A stretch of DNA of 64,000 bases, taken from Evernia prunastri. Its lineage: Eukaryota; Ascomycota; Lecanoromycetes; Lecanorales; Parmeliaceae. Of this stretch, positions 22,395-34,519 are shown piece by piece. The translations under genes and the position numbers were made by a program. The notes below the pieces were generated by a model that saw only the letters and a list, made by a program, of their open reading frames with translations, had not been told where the DNA came from and did not search any database. Position 1 is the first letter of the stretch. Each line of letters opens with the position of its first letter. The DNA is taken from NCBI GenBank assembly GCA_003184365.1, contig NKYR01000096.1, forward strand, positions 62,001 to 126,000, written 5' to 3'.

Positions 22395-23412
22395 TTTCTT
22401 GTTGGTTCGTTCTGCAGGTGAGGTGGGAGGGTGGGATTGGAGATGGTGGTTCGAGGACGGAATTAGGTAGGATTGGGTGTGGTGAAAAGTGGTTGGGTTT
22501 GTTGTATATCCGAAATCGTTCGGATTTAAGCTAGGTTAGCGCTTTGAGTTGTTGTGCCGAACCAAGGTACCGTATTTGTACCTAAGATTCGTTTTCTACA
22601 GGGATCCATTTATGTTCAATCATCCTCCTTTCGAGGTTGATTCAAACAAGCAAAACGGGACTTCTCATCCTGTCAATAACTACTGCCCAAAGCGTCTCCA
22701 CCCATTTTGCACTCGCTGTCATCCCCAACCCTACGCTTGTTCCAGCCTCAACTTTAAGGTCCACCGTCTCAGCATAGCAGTCTCGCGAGGCCTGACAGAT
22801 CTTGCCGATCAAAAAAAGCGCCCTTCGTCTCCGAATTTCATGCTGTCCGTGAGACGGACGTCTGCACGTCAAACTTCCCAATGACAATGGGAAACTGTAC
22901 ATCGAGGCTGGACGTACATAGCAGCTACGATCAGCAGCCTCTGGGTCTCCTCCGACGGCTCTCGCAGGGCTCGTTTCGGCTGGGGAATGAGTACTGGTAT
23001 ACATCGTGGCGGATTGATGGATTTTCGTCTGCCGTACCAAGAGTGGGCCGCTGTCGAGAGGATTGAACTGCAGCCCGCCTGCCTTTGAATGTAGGCTGCT
23101 GTGATCGCAAGGTGAGTTTTACAACGTGTGCTGCTTGAATGGAGAACGTATTCGATTTCTCCTCGTTCTTGCGATGTCGATGAGCTGTCTAATGTACCGA
23201 ATCTATTATATACTTGGGCGTTTTTCCTTTCGTTTATTTGCTTGTCCTTATAAGCCCCACCTCTCATCTTGGTAGTGTCGTTGAACCTTTCCGTCTTCCC
23301 GGCCCATGTTGCAAAATCATCATCTCAAACAATGGTCCTTACTCCCGTTATAATACATAACAAATCGTTTCAGTCGTCATCAAGAATCCTTCATTCCATC
23401 TCATCCCATCTA
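22395..23412. other. Intergenic; one short MGNC frame
   Basis: No confident gene. A 60-codon frame at 22887-23066 (+) starts MGNCTSRL, which resembles an N-myristoylation/palmitoylation signal, but it lacks other support. Other short frames overlap on both strands. Confidence 0.4.
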
Positions 23413-23910
23413 TCACAACTTCTCCCCCTTCTCCTCCCCCTTGCCCACCAACTTCTTCAAAAATCTCCTCTTTCCCCCGACCTTCTTCTCCTTCCCATCC
23501 CCACCACCGTCATGCTTCCACACCCTCTTCTCCTCCCCATGCCCCTTGTAACTCGAATACATACTGGCATTCTCGTCGAAGCCCATCGCCTCCAAGCCCC
23601 TCGCGCTATGCTTCAGCTGCGGCGGCCTACCCGTTTCGTCAGCCTCGCAGTACGGCAGTATTCCCGACGCTTTGAGGTTGTTGACGAGGAGTTGAGAGCG
23701 CAGACGATGAGGAGTAATTGCGTACGTTTTGTCTAGCGGGTCTTGCATCTCGGTGTTGTTGGTGTTGTTGTTGTTGCTGCCGTTCTTGTTTTTCGGGAGG
23801 AGTTTTTGCGAATCGTGGTGGGAGGTGGAGGCGGTGACGCGTGAGCCGTCTGTGTTGAAGGCGTCAAGATTGGCGCTGTCGGGCGTGTAGACGGAGGCGT
23901 AGACAGACAT
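23413..23910 (-). CDS. Hypothetical protein, 165 aa
   Basis: The frame is open further upstream but has no ATG there. The ATG at 23910 in good context (acaaacATGtct) gives MSVYASVYTPDSANLDAFN. The protein has an Asn/Thr-rich segment (poly-Asn, GTT-type codons on the + strand at about 23755-23780). It then has a conserved-looking YAITPHRLRSQLLVNNLKAS stretch, SARGLEAMGFDENASMYSSY, and a Gly/Lys-rich C-terminus (KRRFLKKLVGKGEEKGEKL) that could bind nucleic acid or membrane phosphates. There is no signal peptide or membrane span. I do not recognise the family. Confidence 0.6.
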   Translation of the reverse strand: MSVYASVYTPDSANLDAFNTDGSRVTASTSHHDSQKLLPKNKNGSNNNNTNNTEMQDPLDKTYAITPHRLRSQLLVNNLKASGILPYCEADETGRPPQLKHSARGLEAMGFDENASMYSSYKGHGEEKRVWKHDGGGDGKEKKVGGKRRFLKKLVGKGEEKGEKL

Positions 23911-26396
23911 GTTTGTGGAATTCGGGGGTTGCGAATCGACGAATCGATGTCTAGTGGCAGGTGCAATTACGGTCTGAAGAGGTATTGATAAACCGTCGGA
24001 GATGGCAACAGACAAAACTGTGGAGCAGAAACCGTTCTATTATACATTACCTCACATGCAGTCTTTCACCGACCCCCATCTCAAATCCTCGGCACGCCTT
24101 CCAAGAACAGAGACAATGACGAGGCTTCGAGCGCGCATAATCATTGGTGTCGCAAAAAAAATGATGTGCTGCAGATGTCTTATATCGCGGCTCTAGAGCC
24201 GTGTGACGATTGGTGTCGCCAATACGCGTAAGTTAAAAAAGTGATTTTCTTTCGCGCCGTGCCTTGCCTCGGGTCTTTTCTATATCCGCAGAAAGAAGGG
24301 AGCCACACATGATTCGACAGAGACGGTATCTTATCTCCTCGAACGTTGCCAATCAGAGTATGTATGTAACACACGCCGGAACTTATTATTGAAGAGACGG
24401 GATCGGCGTGGGTAGAATTCGGCGCAAAGGTCACAAAAAATTTTGGTCCCCTCGGATCGTAGAAATTTGTACGAAAGTATGTGGTCGGAACTATTCGGCG
24501 AATCAAAAATGCGCTGCGATATGAAAGAAAGAGAGAAAGAGAAAATTGTTTCACATCTGCATGTTCGCATTCGATGTTTGAAACATCCATGCTGCATTTG
24601 AACTTAGTGGATGTAAGCTTACCATGCACAGTCTCACCGAAGCCCCATGCTAAATCGAGGCCTATTTAGTTCATGCAACGAAAAGTGCATCAGACCTATC
24701 ACCGGTTTTCTCATATCCATGCCAAATCATGGCTCCTTTCGGATGCCCCCCTGAGGCACGGTATGAAGCGAGCTTGTGCCGTAGAACCCAAGCAGACGCG
24801 AGAATCTTTCTTAAAGAACGAACAGCCTCAAACGGACGATTCCGACGGTTGCAATGGGATGGTGTCTTGCTCTGATTGGCTCTCAGACTGCGTAACTGAG
24901 CGGTACAGTATACCTACTTCAGAACCTCCGACGATTTTGAAGATCAGAGCGGCATCATGCCGGACTGCAATACGAAGCTTGTATTCGGAACTATCTCTGG
25001 CCAATGAACTGCCTGCGCGGATAAGACGTCTCGGATGTGGAAGGAAAGCGTTTGATCGGCGCTGAAACGTGGGGGGAGGCTTACCTACTAAATACTCTAC
25101 CTACATGTCAGACCCCGGAACATATCCATTAAGCACGCCAATCAACACTACTCAACAACACCGCACATACGTAAACATTGGGCCCTACACTACACGTAGG
25201 TACCTAGGTCTGACCTTCCTGATGAATCTTTACCCAACTGTTGCCAGCTAGGATCGACGCTGTCACAAACAGCAATGGGAGTACTCAACATATTTAAGCT
25301 ACCCGTCCATGATCAACTGACTGAAATCATGTACCGTTTCCAAAGGTAAATTTCAACTCCGGCTCCAGAATCGCCCAATTCAGTCCCGGCACCTACTCTA
25401 CAGTCACCCTGTAATCCACATATGATACCCATACAATCCCCAGACGATCCCCACACAATTTCTCTCTCTCTCTCTCTCGCTCACATGGCACACCGACATT
25501 ACTATTCCATCCATTCCACTTCCACACCTGACACGTACCTTTCCCACCACCTCCTCTCGTACCTACCAACATACCCCGCCCGCAGCCCCGCTCGTTTCGA
25601 CCCTTTCGCTTCTGACCCTCCCCTCCCGTTCCGATCACAAGCCTCGCCGTCAACACACCGAAATCCCCAAGCCTCCCCAAGCCCTCCCAACCTTCTCAAC
25701 CTCTTCAACCTCTTCAACCTCTCCTACCTACTCCATCCAAGCTACCTACCTACCTAGACCAGTGAGTTACCCAGAACAGAGCAGAAAAAGAAACAGCCCT
25801 ACCTTACCGACGGAGAACATGGCGCGTGACTCCCGTCATCCTCGTTATCCCCGTCATCCCACTTACCGTAAGACCGAGTCCCACAACTTCACAAGCCGTC
25901 CGTCCCAAACTTGACTTTTGCGGAAAAGACAAAAGTACACACGACGCAAACCCTCCGATTCGAATTACGAGCAGAGACAAGGAGACAACAGCCGAAAGAG
26001 CTCGGTAGGACGCAGGATATTACCACGTTCCAATTCCCAACTCAGGATGGAAATCAATATACAGCGTGATGTAGCCCATCTGGGAGTCCCCCGTAGAATT
26101 GGTGATCGGTGTTGGAACACTCGTACTTTGATTAAACCCGCGGCCACGATCGGTATGTACTCCGCGAAGTGGTTTGAAGGTGAAGGATATGTCTCTTGCT
26201 TGCAGATATGCAGATACATGTACAAATATGAGCTGTCAAAGAAACCGAAAAAAAAAGCTCAACTTTCCAACTTGTATGCGCATGAGGGACACCCAGGGTA
26301 TAGAAGGAGACCAGACGCCGCCGTTGCTTACCAAAAGCCTTTACCACCAGCATTGAAGCCCCATTCCTTTATTATGCATCCCGACAGTCCATACGA
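23911..26396. other. 2.5 kb intergenic region with microsatellites
   Basis: The largest apparently empty stretch before the right end. It has a (TC)9 tract at 25461-25478, a 9-bp CTTCAACCT repeat at about 25693-25722, and CTAC repeats near 25738-25755. A short duplicated ATTGGTGTCGC motif sits at about 24144 and 24209. Open frames of 60-213 codons exist but are pyrimidine-skewed or antisense to the next gene. No tRNA-like structure was recognised. Confidence 0.5.
25461..25478. repeat. (TC)9 microsatellite
   Basis: Uninterrupted TC dinucleotide repeat in a pyrimidine-rich intergenic region. Confidence 0.9.
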
Positions 26397-29300
26397 TCAC
26401 ATGACTATACACTTCGCCCCTTTCTCCTTCCCACCGTCCTCACCGACAGGGCTGTCCCAACTCTGCCCTTCACTTCTTCCCTTCCTTAATTTCCTAGTAG
26501 ACAACCACCCCTTCTTCGTCGGCGCCCTATCCAACCTCAGCGCAGGGCCCATACTCTGACTCCTCCTATGCCCTCCATTCGCGGCTGTCTGCAAGTCCCT
26601 TGATCGTGACCTTGTACGTGAATAGCTCATGAATGAGGACACGCTTTCGATCGTCTCCAAACGGCGAGGCGCGGGCCGTAACAGAGCCGGCGATGAGCGG
26701 GAGAAGGAGTTGCTGGCAGATAGAGACAAGCTTCTGCCTGAAAGCGATCGTGCAGGAGCTTGGTTGGAGGGCGAGGTAGGACTGCCTGCTGCGCCCAGAG
26801 CACCGCGAGGTGGTGCGGGGATAGGATAACCTCCTGAAGCGACAATTCCCGGAGGTAGTGGACGACGAGCTCCAGGCGGAGGAGCCTGGCGGGAGCGATT
26901 GTTCAAGTTCGCGAGCTGCTGGGCGGTTGGGCCCATTGCTGTTGCTACGGTGTCCGCAAGCGAATCAGAGCGTTCAGGTGGATTCTGTGGCGAGGCAATG
27001 TTCGCCCCAGCCAGAGGAGACGGACCATGCGAGCCGGCGCGCCGATGCAGAGACTCAACGCTGGAATTGGCAGGAGCCGGTGGGAGTGGATACTCTAGGC
27101 GCTGTTGAAGGTTTGCTCCAGTCAAGGTTAGTGGCGAGCCTGGGCGTTCACTGCGCGTCGGACTTGGCGGCAAAGACACAGATTCGCCAAAGACACGTTC
27201 GGGGACCGATGACACGGTGATTGGGGGGACTCGGGGGATGGATCGAGCCGTACCAGATCTTCGTATTGACCCACTCAGCCGACCGACAAAAGCAGACACA
27301 GGCCTCCTACTTGATGAGGTCAACATTGACTGCGGACTCACAATAGAGGGCTCGCTAGATTCGTCGCCGAAGGAAAAGTCCGCAGTGCTTAACGGGCTGA
27401 CTGTGTCAGACCTCTGCGTGACTGTATCCGATACCGGCCGATGAGTTTGCTGACCGGGTGATGATGCTTCTGAGCTCCGTTGTCTAATTGGCATGGCGGG
27501 CCTTTCCGGAAGGGAGCTGATCCTTCGTGAGCCCACACTAGAAGCTGGACTCCCATACGAGGTGGTAGCGCGACGAGGCTGTTCACGTGCCATTCTTATT
27601 CGACTTAATGGTGAGAAACGGTCCGGCTTCCTTGGCAACAACGTAGCCCGAAGGTGCTCTGGAAGTGGCCTATCTGATTCAGGAGTATACGGTGGAGGTG
27701 GAGGGACCCAGTTATCAGCATCGCTCTCATGTGGCAGTTCTCCACGTCCATCTGGACGCCTGTACTCCACTCGTGCGTCGGAGATTATACGTGGCGGATT
27801 GCGTTCACGGTTTGCGGCAACAGCTGTAGCGGATTGATAAAGAGAGGTTCGAGATCGAGGTTGAGTGTGAGAATAGGGTCCGTCAAAAACCTCAGAGGCC
27901 TCTTCCAAGCTAAGTCCTTCCGCTGCCGAATCGGCAACCTCAGGAAGACTTTGCTGGGCAGTAGACGCTGTGGTACTACCAACCGCGGCAGCTGCTGCAG
28001 CAGCATTCACATTTGCAATGGCGTTTGCTGTAGGGGGCAGTGGTGGCATATCCGGGGCTGACGCCAACACATCGACTACAGTTGTTCTCCGATCTGGCAT
28101 GTTGCGAACGGTGCGTTTTCGAGCGAGTGCAACCTCGATATCCATATCCATGTCTTCTTCCTCTAGAAGCTCCGGAGTGTCATTGCCCACCTCAAATCTG
28201 AGTTCCTCAACCGTTCCGTCCCGAGCGGTTCGATCAAAATCAAGTATAATCAGTCGGCCTCCATCGACGGATGCAAAGCCATCCTGTTCAAGGTCTGGAT
28301 CTCCGGGAATTCCACCTGGCGCGAAAATAAGTAGTCGTTCTCCGAGCGATGGTGGACCTAGTTGCCCCGGCTGCTGGCTAACCCAGCACACTCCTGAAAC
28401 ACCAGAGATCTCTGCCACTCGTCGGCCTTTTGCAAAGACATTACGGTACTTATCGACCAAGACCTGCCACTTCGGCAATCTAGTCAGCTCAGCGGCTTCA
28501 CCTCTAGTAAGCGAAGTAGATGGACTCCTAACTCCACCCGATGATGGTGTTCCCTGCCCAGACGAAGATGCGCTTTGGGCATTTGCATCATCCGTGTGGA
28601 CTACTGTAGACGTATCCAAACCCTCTGGAACGCCATAAAGCCAGACCTCTTTGCCCAAAAAGCCTGCAGCGACAAGCTCGCCATGATCGTTTGCAGTAGG
28701 GAGCGTGCAAGGCGCTAGCTTCTTTCTCGGGTTTCTGGACCCGTCACGTTTGGGCGGCCTTGGACCAGTGAAGTATGTAGTACCATTCCGTAGGTCATCG
28801 GTACGTACTGCCCGAAAGCTCTCGAATACCTTGTCATAGGTGAAGGTCCAATTTGCGTCTCCGTCAGAGCGGTTGGGCAGTAGGGCTGCATTGCTGCAAT
28901 CCCTGCTACTGTTGGGGAAGAGGATCTGAGACGTCCACAGGTGACTTATCTGCTCTGAAGCAGGTAAGTGATGATGGTCTTCGGTGTAGTAAGGCGCGGA
29001 TAGGATGACGGTATTCGGATTTGTGCTGTTTTTCGTAGTCCCCACAAGCATTGTTCCGTCTCTGGAGAACCGCAAAGCGTCCACTCGATCACATTTCACA
29101 GCCCGGTGTTCTGATGCTAGAGCTCTTGGAACCAAAGAATGGAGCTCAATCCCTCCATCGAAAGCCGCCGCAAGGACTTCACCCTTTGGTGCTAAGGCGA
29201 TAGCATGTGGGGTTTCATCCAGTGAGACAGCGCGCAAATGCTTCACCTCAAGGTTCTGTAAGCTGTAAACGTTGACTCGATGATCGCTTGAAAGTACAGC

Positions 29301-30144
29301 CAGAATCGATCCGTCATCAAGTATTGATGCCGAAACCGGTCGCCGCAGAACCTTGAGCTCCCTTTGTACGGATATCTTTGGTGAGACGGTATCAATGACA
29401 TATATCCTGGACGAAGAAAGAGCTAGAACCCAATGTCCATTAGGAGAGAAGGCAAACTCAAATGCTTCGCCCCCAGGAAAAGCTGCGGAAGAACTTGTTG
29501 TCGTGGATACCAAGCTTACGAGCGTCCTCCGAGGTTGTAGATAGGCTTCGAATAGATTCCTTTTCACTTCCCTCGCAAATTGTCCCTTCAGCTTTGTCAG
29601 ACTGTCGTCTGTGAACGGCCCTCCAATGCAGTTGTGTGAGCGAGAAAAGGAAGGACATCGTGAAAGATGATGAGCGTAGAGATGTGGCGTTTCGGATGCA
29701 GAGCGCCAGGCATGGTCGACCAGGACGAGGGAGGCAAATGTCTCGGGATCTGTAAGGTAGAGGATGCTGCAAATCACATCGTCAATTCAGTAATCTGGAG
29801 CTCAAGCAGAAGAGTTTGAGAGTGCTGGCGGATGATTGGAATGCATACGTTTCACGTATTTCAGCTGGAAGCGACATGACGCCATGCTTCTTTTGATCTC
29901 TGCCTTTCCCTTTATTCACCCTCTTGGTCCCCTTGTCCTGAGTTTGGACAGATTCTTGAAGCTCATTTTCATTTGCGTCCGAAGTATGTGTAGTAAAGGT
30001 AGGGATCGAAGGGGCTGGGGCATTTGTGTCTTGGTTGGCATCTTCCGGTGCGGACCAGCTGTGTGGAGCGGAGCTTATCGGTGGCATGATGGCATCCCGC
30101 AATTTGGGACTACTGTGATAATTATAACTCAAGACATGTGACAT
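26397..30144 (-). CDS. Large F-box/WD-like protein with C-terminal CAAX box
   Basis: Exons 29849-30144 and 26397-29766 join over an 82 bp intron (GTATGC...TTACTGAAT...TTTGCAG) to 1221 aa. The N-terminal ~75 residues are disordered. An F-box-like motif spans the splice (SLPAEIRE/TILYLTDPETFASL) and continues LVLVDHAWRSASETPHLY. A beta-propeller-like region follows, with FAFSPNGHWVLALSSSRIYV, LAPKGEVLAAAFDG and LRFSRDGTMLVGTTKN repeats reminiscent of WD40 blades. The C-terminal ~550 residues are Ser/Pro/Arg-rich and disordered. The last four residues are CIVM after a Lys-rich stretch, a consensus CAAX box with Met, which favours farnesylation. F-box proteins are substrate receptors of SCF ubiquitin ligases; here a lipid anchor would place it on membranes (inference). 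A downstream ATG (30087) is an alternative start. Confidence 0.82.
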
Positions 30145-31239
30145 GTGTGATACACACTGGCAGTGGCAGGATTATGACCCTGCCATATATCATCCCGATG
30201 ACAATTTGACCGACACTTCTGAATGACTGCGTATCATGTCCGTCGCAATAGGCGCTAAACAGGAATAGGAAGTGGCTATGGCTATGCCACCATTTCCTCA
30301 AGGAGCTGGAGGTGGGATGACGGCGAAGGGACGATCGAGTGGAGTAACTGCGGAGACCAACCAAGTGGCCGTCAAATGCCCTCATCCTTTTGGTGCTTGA
30401 TTTCTTGTGCCCCTTTTCCTTTCACCTCCCACACACATCCTTTTGATCCTTTTGATCCTTTTGATCCTTTTGATCCTTTTGATCCTTCCTACGCACTTAA
30501 GAGGGCATTGGCGTGGACTAAGAGCGCCTACTTCATACTTTCCGCAAGCCAGGCTAAAAATGGCTTTGCTCTAATCTTGTGTCTGCCGTCTGTACCAGGT
30601 TCGTACCCTGCGAGTATAATCCTACCTTCAGCATGCCCGATCCATGAGTGAAGAGAGGCAGGCACGCACGCTTTGCATGACAGAAGCACACGGAAAGGAG
30701 AGGTACAATTTGCAAGACAGTGAAACCCACACCCCGATACTACCATTACACACCACCTACGAGCGGCCGACCTAAAGATGTGGCTCAATTGCTCATCGAG
30801 TCCGACACCTAAGCAGCCCCCGGTTCAGAGTCCCTAGGTGCGGCTTCCGGAGATCTGTCATGGCCGCTGCGGCCGTGGAACAATTCCTTCCTTTAACACA
30901 TGTTTCCGTCTGTCCACTCATGACTCGCTTAGAGGTCCTGATTTCAATCATCCTGCTTAGCTTATCTTGTCTGACTGGCCGGCCACGGGCGCGCCAGCGT
31001 AAGGTGATTGTGCCATCAACTTAGCTCGGCTCCTCGCTTAGAGTCATCCAATTGTTCGTGGATACAGGGCGCCACAATTGCCCTTTCGAGCCTTACTGTT
31101 ATGGTCTCACATTCGTGGAGCTACGCGAACCTCACATAAGTAGGTAGCCGGTTCGTCAGCTCATTTAATCTTTTTGCTTTCAGAAAATCTATCAGGTGCA
31201 ACAGTCCACGGGAAGAATTCCTAACCAAGGCCGGTCAAG
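30145..31239. other. Intergenic with a GATCCTTTT minisatellite
   Basis: Holds the promoter of the F-box gene and of the small secreted protein gene (divergent). A 9-bp tandem repeat lies at 30437-30488. No gene recognised. Confidence 0.5.
30437..30488. repeat. 9-bp tandem repeat (ATCCTTTTG)n, ~5.7 copies
   Basis: Five perfect copies of ATCCTTTTG followed by a partial one, located between two divergent genes. Short reads could miscount copies. Confidence 0.9.
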
Positions 31240-31821
31240 ATGCAGTTCAGCCTACTTCAACTTCTCTTCGCTACCTCTCTTATTCCTCTTGCCGCAGGTC
31301 TCCAAACCATCTACCTCGCGTACATCGCGTCTTCAGGCTTGTAAGTATCTTTACAGGTGTTTCCTTTTCAAGCCGATAGCTGCAAGACATGTTTTGCATC
31401 ACCGGAAAAGACAAATCTCTACTTGTCCTATAAATGCCTTCGAAGCTCCTCCTACCTGCCTATAACGTGAAAACAGACCTTGACTCAATACTCAAACAGA
31501 CCCCACTTCATCGCCTTCTTCTCAGACAGCAACCCCTGCACAGACGGCACCTTATTCGGCTACACGCCCAGAGGATTCGCTGATTGTAATGAGAACATCA
31601 CCATCCTGGGCCATCAAGACATCACCTTCACCGGCTGCCACCCCACCACCGCCTTCCCCTTCTCCCTGCCCACAGCGGTCGCGGATAACGGTGTGCCGGC
31701 CCTGAAGTGCAAGCACGCGTCGGACCCGCCGGGGGCGCTGTACGGAGCCTATGCTAACTGCGCATATACCCCTACCGCGGCCATCGCGGGGCCTGTGAAG
31801 TTGTTGGAGTATTGCTCGTAG
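31240..31821 (+). CDS. Small secreted cysteine-containing protein (140 aa)
   Basis: Exons 31240-31340 and 31500-31821 join over a 159 bp intron (GTAAGT...TTGACTCAATACTCAAACAG). The signal peptide is MQFSLLQLLFATSLIPLAAG. The mature ~120 residues have six cysteines in DSNPCTDG, FADCNEN, FTGCHPT, LKCKH, ANCAY and the terminal EYCS, an even number compatible with three disulfides, and one possible N-glycosylation site (NITI). There is no membrane span or GPI signal, so it should be secreted. I do not recognise the fold. Size, signal peptide and Cys content are those used to nominate effector-like or surface-active proteins, but nothing shows such a role. The intron is longer than its neighbours', and an internal exon cannot be excluded. 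Confidence 0.75.
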
Positions 31822-32642
31822 ATCGTTGCAGGGTAAGAGAGGTGGGAGATCGGTTGCTCAGTGCAGATCGCCGATGGGAGGAAGGATGGAAGAACCCGCA
31901 AACAATGTCGAAAATGGAAGAGAGAGAAACGGCAGACGAAGTAAGAGAGTGCGAAATGTGACTTGAAAAACAAACACAGAATAAACCACAATCTATCAAA
32001 ACCTCCACCTTACACTATCTCCCAATCCTCCAACCCCAGATATATTCTATCCCTCGACCCCGTGCTCTTCCCTCCACATACTCTTCCCCCAAACCACCAG
32101 TTTCTACCGATACCAAGTCTCACAGTACGAGTAGATCTATCCCAAAACATCTTCCATTCCAGCCGTATCCTAGAAATGAACAAGAAGGCAAATTGAACCC
32201 TTTTTGCGGCTGCGATGCAGTGACTGTAACCGCGAACAAGCAGCCTCAGAAGACGACTGGCTGGCTGGCTATATGGCTATATGCTCGTTCAAGCTACCTG
32301 CTTTCAGTCACGGATAATGTTCTGGCAGTACGTAACCATTGTTAGATGAGCGCTTCACGTATGCCACAGCTCGGCATTGCATTTTTTCTTCTTTTCTTTT
32401 CTGTGCGAATGGATAAACGCGATCGATCTCCATCTTGTCCCATACGAAGGAAGCTGATCGTTGGGGCGGGAGGAGCGTTGTGCCCGTGTGCAAGCAAGAA
32501 CGGCATATGTATACAGATATAGGCGCTAGATTAAAGCCACGATCCAAGCCACGCTATGAGTGGAATCAATAATGTGCCATTCCATCTTGACACAAGAGGC
32601 AAAGTAAAAATTACATGAGATATCAAAAGCCAATCATCTTCC
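31822..32642. other. Convergent intergenic region
   Basis: 3' flanks of the secreted-protein gene and TIM50. A short GGCT/GGCTATAT repeat lies at about 32257-32284. No gene recognised. Confidence 0.5.
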
Positions 32643-34519
32643 TCACGACTGCTTCTCCTCGCCAGACCCGGACCCGAAGCCCCGTCCGCCGAAGGGGAAA
32701 GCGCCGACGATGCTCGACTTGACGCCCTTCATCGCCTCTTCGTTCATCTTCTTCTCCTCTTCCGCCATCTCCTTCAGGATCTTCTCGCCGTTCTCTCGGA
32801 TTTCCTTCTCGATGAGCTCGTACTGCCTTTGGCCCCGCTCCCGCACTTGGTCTTGGAACGTCTTGCCCTGCTCGAACCCCTCGGACAGAGTGTGTTCCAT
32901 GCCGTCCATGCCACCCCCTTGCGGTTTGGTGCCTAAGACGTTGCCCAGAAAGCCCACTGAGCGTTGGGGCCGCTTGGATTTCGCTTCGGCGTTCTCCTTC
33001 TGTAGCTTTTCTCGAACCTTGGTTTCGCGCCGGGCGAACTCGGAGGGAATGTGTGTTCCTTCGAAGGATTTGATGACTTGCCGTGTATCGCGGGTGTCGA
33101 AATTAGCGATAAACTCTAGGAATGGAATGTACGAGACCAGATCTTTGTCTTGAGGGTCACCTTTCCATTTTGGTAGTATGACGGCGTTTTCTGGTTGAAG
33201 TTTGGCATGTGATGGTAAGGTATCAAGCATGATGATCTTGCTAAGGTCTCGATTTAAGAAAGATAGATCCTGAAGCGATGTCAGCTTTGCCCTTAATCAG
33301 TGACCTCAATAGATCTCACCTTTATGTACTCTCCCCTTTGATACTTTGTAGCCTCTCGAAATAGAGGCCACATGATAAACATCCTGTATGGGTCCAACTT
33401 TTGTACAATGGGATGCCCGATCATCGACGGAACACTCGTGAAGACGACTATTTCGTAATACTGGCTCAGGTATCGTAGGAAATAATCAACACCAGGCCTC
33501 TTTGCCATTCTCCACCCGTGTTCTCGCGTCCACTCGCTGTGGACCAACATATCTTCCAGACTTATGACAAGCGTATATGGTCTCTCCCACGTAGGATCCG
33601 TGTCGGGTAATAGTTTTTCGAAAGCAGGTTCCGTGTAGTAGTCCAGCGAGCCACTCCATCGCGCCTTCACACGATTCCAGAAAAGTACAAAGCCCCATCC
33701 TGATGGCGCATCTGGATGCTTTCTCTCCTCTTCTTCCGATTCCCAGTTCCTTCCCAAATAGACGGCTCCAGTGACGAGGAAGGCTGCCATGGTAGCAACG
33801 GCCCAAGACGCGTATCGATTCCGCCGCCTCTCTATCGATGATATGTAAGCTTCCTTTGGCAGGCTTCCGCCACCATCACCACCGGGCTGCGATGGGTCTT
33901 CTGTAATGTTCAGACTTGTTGGGTCTGCCTTGGCTGAAGACGCAATTTCTGCGTCCAGCGTAGACGGTATACCCTGCGTCAGATCGGGTAGGGGTCCAGT
34001 TGTCTCCCGCATCTGTTCTTGACTTCGAGCTTCGGCGGGGTCTATGGCAGATGGAGAGGTGGATTGAGGGGCAGTATTGCCATCAGATGGCGCGGACGTG
34101 CCGAATTCGTCTTGAAGTTTGGAGTAATCAGGATGAGGATATGATTCTGCGGAGTTCGTAGAGGTAGGGCCAGAAGTCTGCTGAGGTATAGAGGCTCGAG
34201 TGCCAGGTCTTGAGCTTATGATAGCATCGTACTCTTCCTGAAGTTTCGAGGTGTTAGGGAATTCCAATTGACTGTCTGGAGATGTAGGATAGCCAGCTTG
34301 TCCTCCTGCTGTACCCAGCGCCGGCCGGCCAGGCCTTGAAGTGTTCGGAGCCTGTGCATTCGTAGATTTGGGGTTCGTAGGCGCTCTATATTCGAAAGAT
34401 CTACTTGGCTTGTTGTTTTTAGCGTAGGCTCGAGATTGTAGGTACAATTTGGGCACTCTGTTCGGAGGCGCTGGTGTAATGTAGGAGCGCAGAGAGCGTC
34501 CGGCAACTCGCGCCAACAT
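32643..34519 (-). CDS. tim50: Mitochondrial import inner membrane translocase subunit Tim50
   Basis: Exons 33320-34519 and 32643-33269 with a 50 bp intron (GTGAGA...AGCTGACATCGCTTCAG) give 608 aa. The N-terminus is a basic, Ser-rich presequence (MLARVAGRSLRSYITPAPP). A long disordered segment and one membrane span (~237-255, WAVATMAAFLVTGAVYL) follow. The intermembrane-space domain has the FCP1/Tim50 fold: LVISLEDMLVHSEWTREHGW, KRPGVDYFLRYLSQYYEIVV and LFREATKYQRGEYIK/DLSFLN. As in other Tim50 proteins, the phosphatase aspartates of the FCP1 family are not conserved. Tim50 is the presequence receptor of the TIM23 complex. The N-terminal linker is longer than in yeast and contains two similar motifs (SKLQEEYDA at ~91, SKLQDEFGT at ~133). 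Confidence 0.93.

Noticed and set aside
21724..22470. 248-codon + strand frame after MTC1
   Set aside because: Antisense to the spliced DUF2462 gene and dominated by Pro/Ser low complexity.
24140..24225. Two ATTGGTGTCGC copies, considered as possible tRNA or element ends
   Set aside because: No cloverleaf, no conserved B-box-like sequence, copies too short to define a repeat.
25918..26559. 213-codon + strand frame
   Set aside because: Its second half is antisense to the F-box gene end and its first half lacks any motif.
27970..28638. 222-codon + strand frame
   Set aside because: Antisense shadow of the Ser-rich part of the F-box/WD-like gene.
30437..30488. Tandem repeat considered as a CRISPR array
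   Set aside because: Units are 9 bp with no spacers; this is a simple minisatellite in a eukaryotic genome.
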